Shown here one piece after another: positions 1 through 11,514 of a stretch of 64,000 bases of DNA. The stretch is from Chenopodium formosanum. Its lineage: Eukaryota > Streptophyta > Magnoliopsida > Caryophyllales > Amaranthaceae. The notes under the pieces are model-generated. The model was not told where the DNA came from. It worked only from the letters and a program-made list of their open reading frames with translations, and did not search any database. Where the stretch lies: contig CM044856.1 in assembly GCA_024500155.1 (NCBI GenBank), positions 46,934,303 through 46,998,302 of the forward strand. Direction: 5' to 3'. Each line of letters opens with the position of its first letter. Within the stretch, counting starts at the first letter, position 1. A program made the position numbers and the translations under genes.

Positions 1-1894
1 ATTATCTATGTTTTAGACACGTGTTGTATAATATAAGACATACAAGCCATTAAATAATTTCTTTTTAGCATATAACATATTATCTTTGGAAATAAAACAA
101 CACTTGTCTCTTATTTCAAAAGAAAAACTTTGAGTATCTAAAATTGGAAATGAAATAATGGTTTTGGTAATTCTTGGAATATAATAACATTTATTAAGCA
201 CCAAACAGGAGCAGACGAAAGTCTCAAATTATAATCTCCAATATCAAGTGTAGCAACTTTTGCTCCATTTCCTACTCAAAGTGTGACTTCCCCTTTTTCT
301 AACTTCCTACTCCCTTCTAGGCCCTGCATGTTATTAACAATGTGAGCACCACAACCAGTATCGAATACCCAAGTTGAAGAAGAAGTAAGAATGATTTTTA
401 CAACAAAAACATTAGGTAACTCCTTACCTTCCGTTTTCACTGGTGTATAATGGGGACACTTAAGCATGTAGCAAGACCACCTACTGCAATAGAAGTATTG
501 GCTTCCCTCCTTCTTCAAGTACTCCTTTGAATGATTGACCAAAAGGTTGACTAATGTCACTGTCAAGCCTTCATCATCATGAATAAGCTTGACTAGATCA
601 AATCAATCATGGACTGAGAACAAGATAGTGTCATACGCAGATTCATCATCGAACGACCTCCCTAGGATATCCATTTGATTGAAAAATCCAATAAGTTCAT
701 CGACATGGGTCCTAACTGATGACCAGGTATGAGTTTCTTAGCCATAATCTTATAGTGGATACCGTATGTCTTAAACCTTACACTGTTAGTCCAGGAATAG
801 TAAATCTGAGGGATCAAATTAACAACCTCTCTTACATTGTGGTCGTTGATGCCTCCACTTCCTAATGCCCCAATACCACCTCGACAGATGGCACGAAGAC
901 ATTCATGCATATTAGTCAACTCATAGTGCCTAAACCTTCTTTTCCAACAAGTTGTAATAGATTATAAAATGAGATTCATGATTTTCTCTGCATCCGAAAC
1001 ATCTTTTTGCATGCCTTTCGGGAGTAGCAGTATATCTGCACTCAATGGGTATATATAAACGAGCAAAACCTTTTGAGTTTTGAGAAGATTTCTCAACTCG
1101 TTTTCCCATTCCCTGAAGTTTATGAGATTCAGGCTTAATTTCAATTTGTTTGGCAAAATAGTGTTGTCGTAAATGTTATTCATCTACAAACAAAAACAAA
1201 GCAAGGCAAAGTTCAATAATTATGTTTAATAAATTTAAAGTACCATAAACTATATAAGATTGGTAACTTTAAAGCATTTATTCAATACTAAATGATCCCT
1301 ATTGAATTAAATGATTCCAAGACCCTTTATTTGTGTAATATTTGACCAGATTGAGGCTCTATTATCAAGCATTACATTTTCAAGGTGAGTAAACTCTTTA
1401 CTGATTAGAACTCTTGTAATTCTTTGTTGAATAATTACCCATCACATGTTTAATTATTACCCTTAGCTTCAAGGTTCTAAATGCTTTAGGTTACCTTGTT
1501 GAGTATAACCAATTAAATGTGTAGAACATGATCTACCCCACAATACCTACGATAACAAGTGACACTCTGCGGAGGCCGACCTATCACTCACTATCTAAGG
1601 ATTTTTGGGTATTAATTTGGAAAACAACCTCAAAATTACTAGAACTAGATTTATTATGTTATGATTATTTAGTGAACTCTAGCGCATCATCCATCAACAT
1701 AAAATAAATCTAACATGCATAATCTACTAATGCATAAATAAAACATGACATAGTATGGCCCCTTAATCCTAAGAAAACTAATAAAGCAAAAAATGGCCCC
1801 ACTTGAATCTTCATGGATCTCATCCATCTTATTCCTTTGGGCCTTCACTCCACACTCCATTGGCTTCTTGGATCAACTACAACCTATAATATTA
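1..1894 (-). mobile_element. Ty1/copia family 1 fragment: leader, gag and protease
   Basis: This fragment matches, in reverse complement, the leader-to-protease part of the full-length element at 41928-50976 (roughly 44060-45980 there). The alignable stretch includes the gag start, the zinc-knuckle region and the protease. It runs off the left edge, so pol is outside the window. Homology stops near 1894, just before a gypsy-like LTR (about 1902) begins, which suggests this copy was broken by that insertion. The region 1184-1894 is non-coding leader. No LTR of this copy is in the window. Confidence 0.85.
13..1183 (-). pseudogene. Copia gag-protease, frameshifted
   Basis: Reading leftward, the gag start is the ATG at 1183 (MNNIYDNTILPNKLKLSLN), followed by frame-shifted blocks at 919-662, 566-276 and 204-13. 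The 566-276 block holds a knuckle-like CFYCSRWSCYMLKC and the protease core WVFDTGCGAH, with the catalytic Asp kept. The 204-13 block is the start of the integrase-side linker (FSFEIRDKCCFISKDN). In the knuckle the usual His is Cys, as in the full-length relative. Several frame changes and stops make it non-functional. Gag would form the particle and protease would cut the polyprotein; here both are relics. Confidence 0.85.
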
Positions 1895-1901
1895 TTGATA
1901 A

Positions 1902-4900
1902 TTGTCATAAATGGCACCCATTTGATGAAAATTTAGGTTCTTTTTACCTTCTTTTCATAGCTTTCCTTCTTAATAAATGCTTAGTTTTATGCTTTTGCTC
2001 TTTGTTTTACCTTTTCCTCTCTTATTTTGTGGTTTTGTGCATTTTGATGGGTATTCTAGTCTTTTCTCGTGTATTTGCATTGTTTTCGTGGATGTACGTA
2101 TTATATGAGGTCCGGGTCTTGATATGGATGGATTAATAAGGTGGAAGATGCTTTTGGAGTAAGCTCATGGCAATAGGAAAGCTCAAGATGCAAGGAAGTG
2201 GATTCTATAAGTTCTAGCTATTGCGCTCTCAAGTTGTGCTCTCATGAACATAGGGCGTTGAACCCACTGTCAAGTGCTTTTTAGGACTGCCACTCTTGGT
2301 GTCCATCATCATCATTTGGTGCGCTCATTCGAAGACCTTAGCGAACGCATGAAGCCGCAAGAAGAGCGAAGAAACCCAAAGAAGCGCGGGCGCGCAAGCC
2401 TCGGGCGCAGGCGCGCCACCTAGCCCGTGCAAGCGCGCCTCCTTGTGTACTTGCTTTGCTCGATTTTTGTTTTGTGCCGCCTTTATATACCTATTGTAAC
2501 CCCGATTTTGTAAGAAGATTTAGAGTGAATTTAGATCATAATTTAACTTAATTAAGAGCATATCTCTCTAGATTAAGGGTTAGTTTAGGAGTAGATTTTA
2601 GAGAGATAAAGTATGGAATTTCAATGGTGATTGAGAGATTGAAGATTCAATGGTGACAATTGTGTTTATGATCTTCTCTATTATGAATTAGCATTTCTAA
2701 CTCTATCTTATTTTATTGCTTTGTTTAATATTATTGTTTATCTGGATTGATTTTTTTGTTTGATGCTTGATTAGTGTAGTAGTTCTTCATATATTGTTGG
2801 TTCTTGATTTCTATAGTTGTTAATTGGTTAGATGATGATGTTAGAGTAGTTGTTTGGCTAGGAATTGGGTGAAACTTGTATGATTGATTTATTGTGCTTA
2901 ATTTAGGAATTGTGTTGATTTATTATTGAGATTAAAATGATTAATGGAAATTGTGCATGGGTGTAATTCGATAGGCCTTGAGAATTATGCACTAGTAGAA
3001 ACAGGCAAAAAGGCACCGCTCAATGGTCACCGGTTTTTAAAAAATGGTGGGGAAAAAAAGAGGAAATATGGGCGGGGATAGTATTTCCACCGGTTCAAAC
3101 CGAACCGGTGGGGAAAATATTATTCCCACCGATTCAAAATCGGTGGCTTTCTTATATAAAAAAAAATCCGCCCCCTTATAAACCCCAAACCCTAACTTGT
3201 CCTCAGTCGTTTCACTCTCCTCTCTCCCCTCTCCTCCTTCTCTTTTTCTCTCCTCTCTCCCTTCTCCTCCTCTTTCTCATCTCCTTCGATCTCAACCACC
3301 ACCACCAATTTTTCCACCACCACCAAGATCACCACCGCAACAATAACACCAGGAACACATGCATGAGCAACACCGACTTAAATCGAGGTTAGGGTTTGAT
3401 TTTAATCGATTTTAATTTGATTTTAATTCAAATTTAATTTGATTTTAATTCAAATTTAATTTTATTTTAATCGATTTTAATTCCATCTTTACTTGATTTT
3501 AATCAATTTTATTCGTTTTCTTCTTGGTTTTTCTGTATTTTAAAATTGAACTTTTTTAGATTATTAAATCAAATTTTTCTGGGTTTTTTTAATCGAATTT
3601 TCGGAGTTTTAAATTCGATTTTAATTAGATTTTAATCCATTTTATTCGATTTCTTCTTGGTTTTTTCTGCGTTTTTAAATCGAATTTATCTTGATTGAAT
3701 CCAATTTAGAGGGGTTTTTAAATCAAATTATCCGAGTTTTAAAATCAATTTTTATTTGATTTTAATCGATATTAGATGATTTCTTCTTGGTTTTTCTTGT
3801 TTTTTCAATAAAATTTTTCTGGGTTTTAATCGAATTTTTCTGGGTTTTTAATCGAATTTTTCTAGGTTTTTTAAATTGAATTTTCTAAGTTTTAAAATCG
3901 ATTTTAATTCGATTTTTATTTGATTTTAATCGATTTTAATTCGATATTCTGGGATTAATTCGATTTAATTATGGGTACATGCTTTTTCTGGTTTTTTTTT
4001 TTGTGTTTTTCTTGGTTTATTTAATGAATGTAATTGATTATGCATAGTGTTATGATTTTTATTTAACGCAACTTATATATTTTAATCGGTTTATTTTTTT
4101 TTTGTTTTAATTGATGAAGGTATATTGATTTAGATGTTGTACAAGTTTTTTTATTTTGATGTTGTAATTTTTTTATATATATTATAATTTTTTTATTTAT
4201 ATGTTGTTATTGTTCGATTATATTAATTTATATTATAACTTTTTTTTTAAATATATGTTGTAAGTTTGCAATTATATTGAATGATAATATGATATTGTTC
4301 TATTTATATTTTTATGTTGGAATTTTTATTTGATTTAATTATTCGATAATTCAAGTGAATAAAAAAAAATGTATTACATGGAGAATTGCAACTGGTTAAC
4401 CGGTGGCATTAAATTTAATAACAAAAAAAAAAAAAAAAAAAAAAAAAAAGGAAGTGAGTATTGCCACCGGTTAACCAGTGGAGATAAAATATAATGCCAC
4501 CGAATAACCAGTGGGAATAACAGTTTTTGCCACTGGTATTGAACCGGTGGCTTTTAAAGGAGGTATTGCCACCCCCCAAATCCTCAGCGATTCAAAACCG
4601 GTGGCATAAGGGGGTTTTGAACCAATGACTTTTTGCATTTTTCTACTAGTGATGCTAGATTGCATTGTAATTGCTGATGATACGGACCATTGATTTAGGA
4701 ATTGCAATTGTCGATTGAGTTCGATTTGTGACATTCCTAGTTAGTGTCTCTCGTAGTTGGTGCTAGTTAGACCTCTAGGAGATAGCTTGTCGAGCTCTTT
4801 TGATTTCTCTTACCATTAGTCTTCGCTACCATTGATTTGCATCTTGTTCCTGAATTGCTACAATTGTCATGATTACTTATTGATCCCTATTCCCTAGTGG

Positions 4901-5121
4901 GTTTTTTTTTTGTTTCCTTGTTTGTTAGGTTTTAGTTTTCTCTCTTTATCTTTGTCGTTGACCTAGGTTAGGCGCATAATTGAGAAGGCTTGAACATTAT
5001 TGTTCCTTTGGATTCGACCCTTGACTTGCCTCTAAACTTGTATTTAGGTAGGTTAAGTGCTAATAAATTTAGTTTGACCGATGGAGGATTAGTTTCAACG
5101 ACATATTCTCACCCCTTGTCA
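1902..5121 (+). mobile_element. 5' LTR of a tRNA-Asp-primed gypsy-like element, interrupted by a CACTA
   Basis: A probable LTR begins near TGTCATAAATGGCACCC at 1902 and ends at the TGTCA before 5122, immediately upstream of a tRNA-Asp type primer site. About 1.55 kb remains if the CACTA insertion at 2990-4651 is removed. It contains a GC-rich patch (2375-2455) and a TATATA-type promoter stretch (about 2484). Its last 110 bp resemble the end of the LTR-like segment at 7419-8083. The left boundary is inferred from the end of copia homology. No reading frame of note: the open frame at 1813-2136 looks like chance. Confidence 0.5.
2990..4651. mobile_element. Non-autonomous CACTA (En/Spm-like) element 1
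   Basis: The ends are CACTAGTAGAAA and its inverse TTTCTACTAGTG, flanked by a perfect 3-bp duplication ATG (2987-2989 and 4652-4654). Just inside both ends are several short inverted copies built on CCACCGGTT/AACCGGTGG, the kind of subterminal repeats to which CACTA transposases bind. The interior has a C-rich stretch (3180-3370) resembling a 5' leader and first exon with CCACCACC runs, then about 900 bp of AT-rich DNA made of repeated TTTTAATTCGATTT-like words. No transposase is encoded, so it depends on a helper element. Confidence 0.9.
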
Positions 5122-5257
5122 AAAAGGCGTCGTTGCCGGAGAGCGGTGTCTATTTTTGAGTGTTTTTTATTGCTTGAGTCTAGGTCTTTGTATATACTTT
5201 TCTTTTATTTGATTTTTGTTTGTTTGTGAAAAAAAAAATTTATTAAGCCTATCATTT
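4655..5257 (+). other. End of gypsy-like LTR and start of internal region
   Basis: This holds the last 467 bp of the LTR described above and 136 bp of internal DNA up to the second CACTA element. The open frame at 4990-5229 crosses the LTR end and primer site and has no recognisable domain. Confidence 0.5.
5125..5141 (+). promoter_or_regulatory. Primer-binding site, tRNA-Asp type
   Basis: GGCGTCGTTGCCGGAG matches, with a few changes, the complement of the plant tRNA-Asp 3' end (TGGCGCCGTTGCCGGGG), the primer used by many Athila/Tat-type gypsy elements. It lies 3-4 bases after the LTR end. Confidence 0.7.
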
Positions 5258-6672
5258 CACTAGTAGAATAAACGTAATGGCAAGCGGTTCAAACCCCCTA
5301 ATGGCAAGCGGTTTTGAACCGCATGGGATTAGGGGGCTTGCCATTAGCCATTTAAATGGCAAGCGGTTCAGAACCGCTTGCCATTACTAGAGAAAGGGCA
5401 GCGGTTTTGGCGCCAAACCGCTGCCCATTATGGGTATAAAAAATAAAAAAAAAAAAATTTTAGGTTTTTTCCACAAAAATTGAAATATAAACCAAACATA
5501 TGTAAAAACATTAATACTTTTATTAATTATTTGTTGTAATATTACATTTATATTAAAAAAAATTGATTCAACTAATAAAATTAATACAAATAATATTCCT
5601 CAAAAAAATTAATACAAATAATAAAAAAAAAAAAAAAAAAAACTCATGTTCCAGATCAGACTTCCAGCCACGACCACCAACACCACCCACCACGATCCCC
5701 ACGAGCAGCCACCACCATCAGAACCCCAACTGACCCTCACCGAAACCCACCACGACCCCCCACCACCCCTCACCCACCAGAACCACCAACTAACCCCCAC
5801 CCACCAAAACCCTCATCGAAACCCACCAAAACCCTCACCGAAACCACAACCGCCACCCACACAACTAGACCCCACCCAAACCACGACCCACCACCCACCA
5901 CGACCGTACCCCCACCAAAAATAAATCTAAAATTGAAATTTTAAAAAAAAAAAATTCGACCCACCTTTAAAAAAAAAACCATCTATCCCACCACGACCTC
6001 TACCCACCCCCATGAAAACGCCAATTTGGGCTTGAAATTAAGGTTTTAAAGGTCAAATTCGACCATAAAAACTCTAGATCTAGAGTTTTCATGGTCGAAT
6101 TTGACCTAAAAAACTTGAACACCCAAACGCATGCACGAATTTGCTTGAAATTGTACTAGAAATTTGCTCGAAATTGACCTCAATCTACTAGAAAACTTGA
6201 TGTTTTGGTTGAATTTGGTTGAATTTTTTTGGTTTTGGTTCGATTTTTTGGAGATGAGAAAGAACAAAGAAAAAAAGAAAGTGAAAGAAGAAAGGATTGA
6301 AGGAAAGAGAAGAGGAGAGAGGGGGAAAACGAGAGAAAGAAAGAGGAGAGAGATAGATCAGAGCACCGAAAATGGAAGAGGAGAGAGAGAGAGCTGAGTA
6401 ATGAAAGAGGAAAGAGAGAAATAAAGGGAGGGGTGGGCACGGTTTTAGGGTTTTTTTTTTAAATGGCAAGCGGTTTGGGGTTGAACCGCTTGCCAATTTA
6501 ACTAATGGTAAGCGATTCAACCCTAAACCGCTTGCCATTAGTTAAATTGCAAGCGGTTCGCGCCAAAACCGCTTGCCATTTCATTGGTTTTTTTTGTTAA
6601 TTAAGTAATGGGAAGCGGATTATTAAAACCGCTTTCCAATAATAGCTTCCCATCACATTTATTCTACTAGTG
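5258..6672. mobile_element. Non-autonomous CACTA element 2
   Basis: The terminal inverted repeats are about 27 bp (CACTAGTAGAATAAA followed by a GTAATGGCAAGC-like stretch), with a perfect TTT duplication at 5255-5257 and 6673-6675. Subterminal palindromes built on AATGGCAAGCGGTT occur at both ends (5275-5370 and 6460-6580). The interior is strongly strand-asymmetric: a C/A-rich block at 5660-5925, then a purine-rich block at 6240-6430. The long open frames there encode only Pro/His/Thr or Lys/Glu/Arg low-complexity protein and are taken as by-products of base composition. The terminal sequence is almost that of CACTA element 1, so both probably used the same transposase. Confidence 0.92.
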
Positions 6673-6675
6673 TTT

Positions 6676-7418
6676 CCTGTATATGATAATGAGTTTTTTG
6701 TGAATATTTCAATAGACTTGAAGGATTTTGGAATTATAATTGTTGTAATATTTGGGAGGCTTGTGAGACTATTATTTTGGTTTGAATAACCAAACTAGGG
6801 ACATAGTTGATAGCAAGCATGACGGTGAATTTAGAGCATTGTCAATAGATGATGCTTGGGATTTAAATGTTTGGTTTGCTTTGGATGTCTATAATAGGGG
6901 TTATCATGATTCTAATGTGATGTGCAATGTGTTGATTCTTCCAATGTTAGCATGATTTCCCATGATTTGTCACATGATCCCATAGGTGAACCTAGAATAA
7001 ATTATTTCAACTCTATTTCCCCTTTTGTTCATGATGATGAGGTGCATGCTCAAGTTCATGCTAATGGTGTGTTTTAATTTTCTCCATTATTTACCATGTC
7101 TTCTTGTGATGTGCTTCGTTCCCTCAATGATGAATCTCATATGGTTGATTGTGCCCCACTCCCCAATGTGATAAATATGCTCATGATCTTAATGTTGATT
7201 CATCCAATCTTTGTTGTACCTCTTCTTCTTTTGTTGAGCCTCAACCCTCTACACCTTTCGAATCTCTTGTTGATATATTTGAGTCTAGTTATTATTGATT
7301 TCATTGTTCTTAATCATGTTTTGTTTTGAGTTTCTTGAGTTTGTTTCTAGTTTGGATATTATGTTTAATCTCCCTTCTCAAGGCTAATTTCTTAGCTAGA
7401 AGAAGGGGGTGGAAAATA
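6676..7418 (+). other. Internal region of the gypsy-like element, no recognisable domain
   Basis: There is no intact gene. A protein-like but interrupted Ser/Asp/Val-rich stretch (about 7080-7310) could be decayed gag or a non-autonomous filler. A polypurine tract, AGAAGGGGGTGG, sits at 7401-7412, immediately before the LTR-like segment. Confidence 0.4.
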
Positions 7419-8083
7419 TGTGTTGATATTGGATGAATGATGATGGTTGGATTGAACTCTTGCCATAAATTGATGAAAGACATTATTTTTGATAGCTTGA
7501 GATTATTGTTGCACTTTATTTGATGTTTTCTAGTTTAAATGCATGAAACTGATTTGAACTAGATTAAGATCATCTCTATTTTAATGATTGCATGAGAATG
7601 AGTTAATAAAGTTGAGTTTTATGGATTGTGCTTCTTTATTCTCTTGATTAGATTTTAGCTAATAGGATGCATGAGAATGATCCTTATTAGTATAGACCTC
7701 TTTCATTGATTTGCCTAGACTATTGCATGAGAATGAATTGTTTAGGTAGAGTCTGGTGTTCTTTGCCGTGTTTTCATGATAATCATTATTATTCCCCTCT
7801 TTCTAATCTTATTTGACACCCTCGTATCCCTAGCGTAATTCTCCCTTGATTTTAATCATCGTTTTCTTTGCTTATTTGTAGTTTTAGTGCTCTTTACTAA
7901 AAAAAACCAACAAAAATAATCCCCTTTTTACTCTTGCATTAGTGAATATTGATGTTGAATTAGTGTTTTTCCCTAGTGGTTTGACCCTTTACTTGCCACT
8001 AACTAGTTTGATGTAAGTTTAGGTAATATAAATGATTAATTTGATTAGGGTAGTAGTTTAACGACCTATTTAACCCGTGATCA
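7419..8083 (+). mobile_element. LTR-like segment following a polypurine tract
   Basis: It starts TGTGTTGATATTGG after the purine tract and ends near GATCA at 8083. Its last 110 bp share the layout of the 1902-5121 LTR end (GACCCTT-ACTTGCC, then TAGTTT-AACGAC, then ACCC-TCA). The rest of the two does not match in length or sequence by eye. They are either two related elements or a diverged pair. The motif GCATGAGAATGA occurs three times (about 7590-7735). Confidence 0.4.
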
Positions 8084-8099
8084 ACAAGTGTAAAAAAAA

Positions 8100-8413
8100 T
8101 TTGCAAGCTCATTCATCGTCCGGCTACTGACCTAACGTCAATCCACAGCCCAGTCTCGTTTGCTAAATGGGGCATGGACATTTTAGGTCCTTAAACCCCT
8201 GCACCAGGCAGAAAAAGATATATTCTAGTTGATGTGGATTACTTCACCAAGTGGGTGGAGGCGAAGGCGGTAAAAAACATCAACACAAAGGATGTCACCT
8301 CTTTCATATGGAAGAACATCATCACCCGGTTTGGGGTACCTATGTCTATGGTGTTTGATAACGACCCTCAATTTGAAACGCCTCAACTCAAAACTTTGTT
8401 GGGAGATCAAGCT
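8100..8413 (+). pseudogene. Detached Tat-type gypsy integrase fragment
   Basis: Translation on the plus strand gives the end of the integrase zinc region and the catalytic core (KWGMDILGP, DVDYFTKWVEAKAV, MVFDNDPQFETPQLKTL). It is closely similar to the minus-strand integrase at 23310-24260. There is an in-frame stop after KWGMDILGP, and an 11-bp deletion relative to the complete element near 8405. Both ends are abrupt: an A-rich stretch on the left and a copia leader on the right. No LTR, duplication or other gypsy part adjoins it, so it looks like a captured or filler piece. Confidence 0.85.
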
Positions 8414-10267
8414 AGTCCGTATTTTCTATCCTAATCGGGTCCCACTAGTTGCCATTTCATTAAACCCGTGAGAGAATATACATTCCATTCATCCATTCAC
8501 TATATGTGAATGGCCCATGCATTTTACAACAAATAGGTAATAATGCATTAAACACGCGCGCGCACTAGTAACTAATCTAGGTGGTTAATCAAATTAACAC
8601 GCCTAATTAAAACTAGTCAAATTTGTTTAACCGATTATGTAATTGACGTACTTAATAATTGAAGCTCCCACTAATTCCGCATCCATCTTAATTAATCCAA
8701 TTAATTAAGCCGATAAAACACAAAATTTGTAAAAATAAATTTTGCCAACCGAGGCCTAGCCTCAAAAATTTTAATTAAAATGAACAAGATTAATTAAAAT
8801 AAATAAAACGGCAAACAAGCAAGCACAAAGCCAACCGCACTCAAGTGGCTCTTACATTAGGCGCATGCCATATGAAAACCAAAGTCACCTAGTAACTCGG
8901 ACAATGCGGCTTTGTGCATGTGCCTCGACCACCCTCCGTAGCACTAGCTAGGCATACACCTAGTAGCGTTTGCCACGTGTTTCCTTTTGCGAGGCACCCG
9001 CACTAAGGCTGCTTGCCTCATCGCACCAAACACCAAATCACGCACCAAAATGATCATGCTTGCACCAGTTGCGGCCAGCCAAGCATGGCAGCACGCACAA
9101 CACCATGCTGCTACTTGTTGCTTGCTGGCGCGTCATGCTGCTGGCAGCAAGTAGCAGCCACGCACATGGCTTGCGCGCAAGTATGGGCAGCATCCTTGGC
9201 AACCACATGCGGGCTGCTATGCAGCCTGGCTAGCCAATTGATGTTCTTTCCTCGTTTTGCGTGCCATAGCCTCAGGATTTCAATCCCAATTTCGCGTGAC
9301 ATATTATTAATACTAAATTAATTTTAAAACTAATTCAATGAGCAAAAATTGAAATTTTAAACAAGTCTAAATTAAATAAATTTATCAAGGTGCATTCAAC
9401 CAAAATAATTCCCAAGAACCATTCTTTAATTAAATTGGTTTAACTTGGTGGAACAAAATAAATAAGGCAATCTCTCATTATTAATTTAATCAATTTAAAT
9501 TAATCTTGAGATTTTGACAAAGTAAGAGGGAGTTGTAAAAATATGAACTTTACTGTTCAAATGAAAAATCCAACTACTAACACTTGTGAATCCTTTAAAA
9601 ATTATATCTTCCAATATGAAGATAAACAAATTTCTATCACAAAGTTTGAAAATTTATGTTTCCAATCAACCAAAGATGATTAAAACAACAAAGTTCAACA
9701 TAAAATTCATGGAATTTAGTAGCTTTTAATGTTTCAGTCACTTAACATAATTAAATATTGAATCTTTAACACTTTAAAAGCCTCAAAAACAAAAATTCCA
9801 CACTTAATGCAATTAATTTGCAATTATGTGAAAAATAAAACTAAGCTTTCAAACATAAATTACCACCAAGTAATCATGCCTAAAGAGGTTTAAAATTGCA
9901 TATAAAATATGTATTGAACCAATTACATAACCACAATAAATATGAAATTAATTTTCAAGGTTAGAAAGACTTAAAATTTTTCGTAAAAACAAAAAACCCC
10001 TCGAAAAATGCATTTCTAGTCGTTTTTTGGCTAAAAACCGAGGTACAGAAGGGTAAAACCATTTCCATAACGCCTTTTCCACCAAAAATTCAGTATTTTT
10101 AGGTCAAAATTTGGCTTCGGGAGCTGAAGTCAGCACTAATACGAGGTTAAAATGGATAAAACGAGCTACTAATCTAATAAGCAACTTATAACCAGAAAAT
10201 TTAAGCCATAAAAAATACCTTGAAAAATATGATAATTAAAAATAAACGAGCGGGGCTCCGATACCGC
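8414..10267 (-). mobile_element. Copia family 2 leader (copy C), truncated
   Basis: This matches in reverse complement the long untranslated leader of the family 2 copies at 54910-56905 and 61371-63230, including the GC-rich island (8870-9240). It ends inside the first 29-nt leader hairpin (see 56896-56924), where the gypsy integrase fragment begins. The reading frames at 9013-9321 and 9111-9302 are products of the GC-rich island. No gag is present. Confidence 0.85.
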
Positions 10268-11514
10268 TGTTGGAGTTTGGTGAGTCCTACTCACCGTGGA
10301 AAAAACCTGAGCCAAGGATCACGCTCGCGATAAATAAGAACCCGAGCCAAGGTGTTCAATATACCTTTGTCGCCTGCTTCGCCCGACCAATTGGGCTCTT
10401 ACTTGAAAGCTTAGCCCCAAAAATTGAGAGCCTTCGACGAAGATCTACCTGCAAAAACGACTACCGACTTTTAGGACCGTTACCTCGAGGTTAGCGAGGT
10501 CCGACCAAAACTCGAGTATTATATGAGTTTAAGAGTTTTTGCAAATGCAATGCTATATTGAACACCTACTCAAGCACCAATCCCAATTACCCAAGTTGGG
10601 TATTTATAGGGAATGGTGAGAGTGAAAATTTCTATCCCATCAATGTGAGACTATGAAATTCCACAATTTTTTTTAGAGCTAATATAAAATAAATATGAAA
10701 ACTACTAATAAATCTACAAGTATCATTAATACATGCAAAGGGAAGTGAGGACCACTTGGAGAGGGGGGGGGGGAACAAACTTGCTCCCCACTCCTTTCTC
10801 TTCTTGTGCCACATGTCCCTCACCCCTCACATGTATCCCATGTCCACGACACTAGCTAGCCCGCGCCATGTTCAGCCACGGCCCAGCCTAGCGCTTGGAG
10901 ATGTGGGATGCTGCTTGCGGCTAGCAAGCCACACACTCCAAGTACGGGCTGATGCTAGCATGCCGCGAATTCCAAGTGCGGGCTGCTAGCAACTTGCTGC
11001 CCTTGGATGCCGCGACTGCTAGCAATGGTGCGCTAACACGCACCAGCCAGCCTTGGCTCGGCTTGGTGCGCATGCTAGCCACCATGCTTGCTCATTATGC
11101 CCTTAGCACTCGGATGCTTGAGGCATTCCGATGCTAGGGGTATTTTGGGAAATATTGTCGATTTATTATTATTTGCGCGTCTCGTCAATTACTAATTTTT
11201 TACTCGACTTCCGACGCTCGGTTTTGACGCTCTAAGCTCGAATTTACGATGTCTAAATATTTAATACTCGGGCGACGAAATAATTTCTTTCGAATTCATT
11301 CGTCGAGGCGGTTCGTTAATTGCTTGGTTGTGACCTGAAGGGATTAGTCAAGATTAAGCTGTAATATTAATTATACATTAATATTACTGATCGAAAGCGG
11401 CCTCCACCTAGGCATTCCGATCACTTGACCTTACTGAATATATTAGCTTTCCAATAATTCTGAACCCACTATCAGAATAATACACTTGTTCGTCGAAGGA
11501 CACCATTCCTTTCA
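10268..11514 (-). mobile_element. 5' LTR of copia family 2 copy C (minus strand)
   Basis: On the minus strand it begins TGAAAGGAATGGTGTCC and ends CCAAACTCCAACA. It is 1247 bp long, the same as the LTR at 60124-61370. The primer site (GCGGTATCGGAGCC) follows directly at 10267-10254. The promoter TATAAATA is at 10601-10608 on the minus strand, with a GC-rich island upstream of it (10790-11130). Only the 5' LTR and leader remain, so no duplication can be checked. Confidence 0.9.

Noticed and set aside
5609..6538. Several Pro/His-rich, Gly/Trp-rich and Ser/Leu-rich frames
   Set aside because: They follow from the C/A-rich and purine-rich blocks of CACTA element 2 on one strand or the other and have no motif.
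1..11514. Left copia fragment and copy C as one element split by later insertions
   Set aside because: They lie on the same strand and could be read in order, but the left fragment matches family 1 and the LTR and leader of copy C match family 2.
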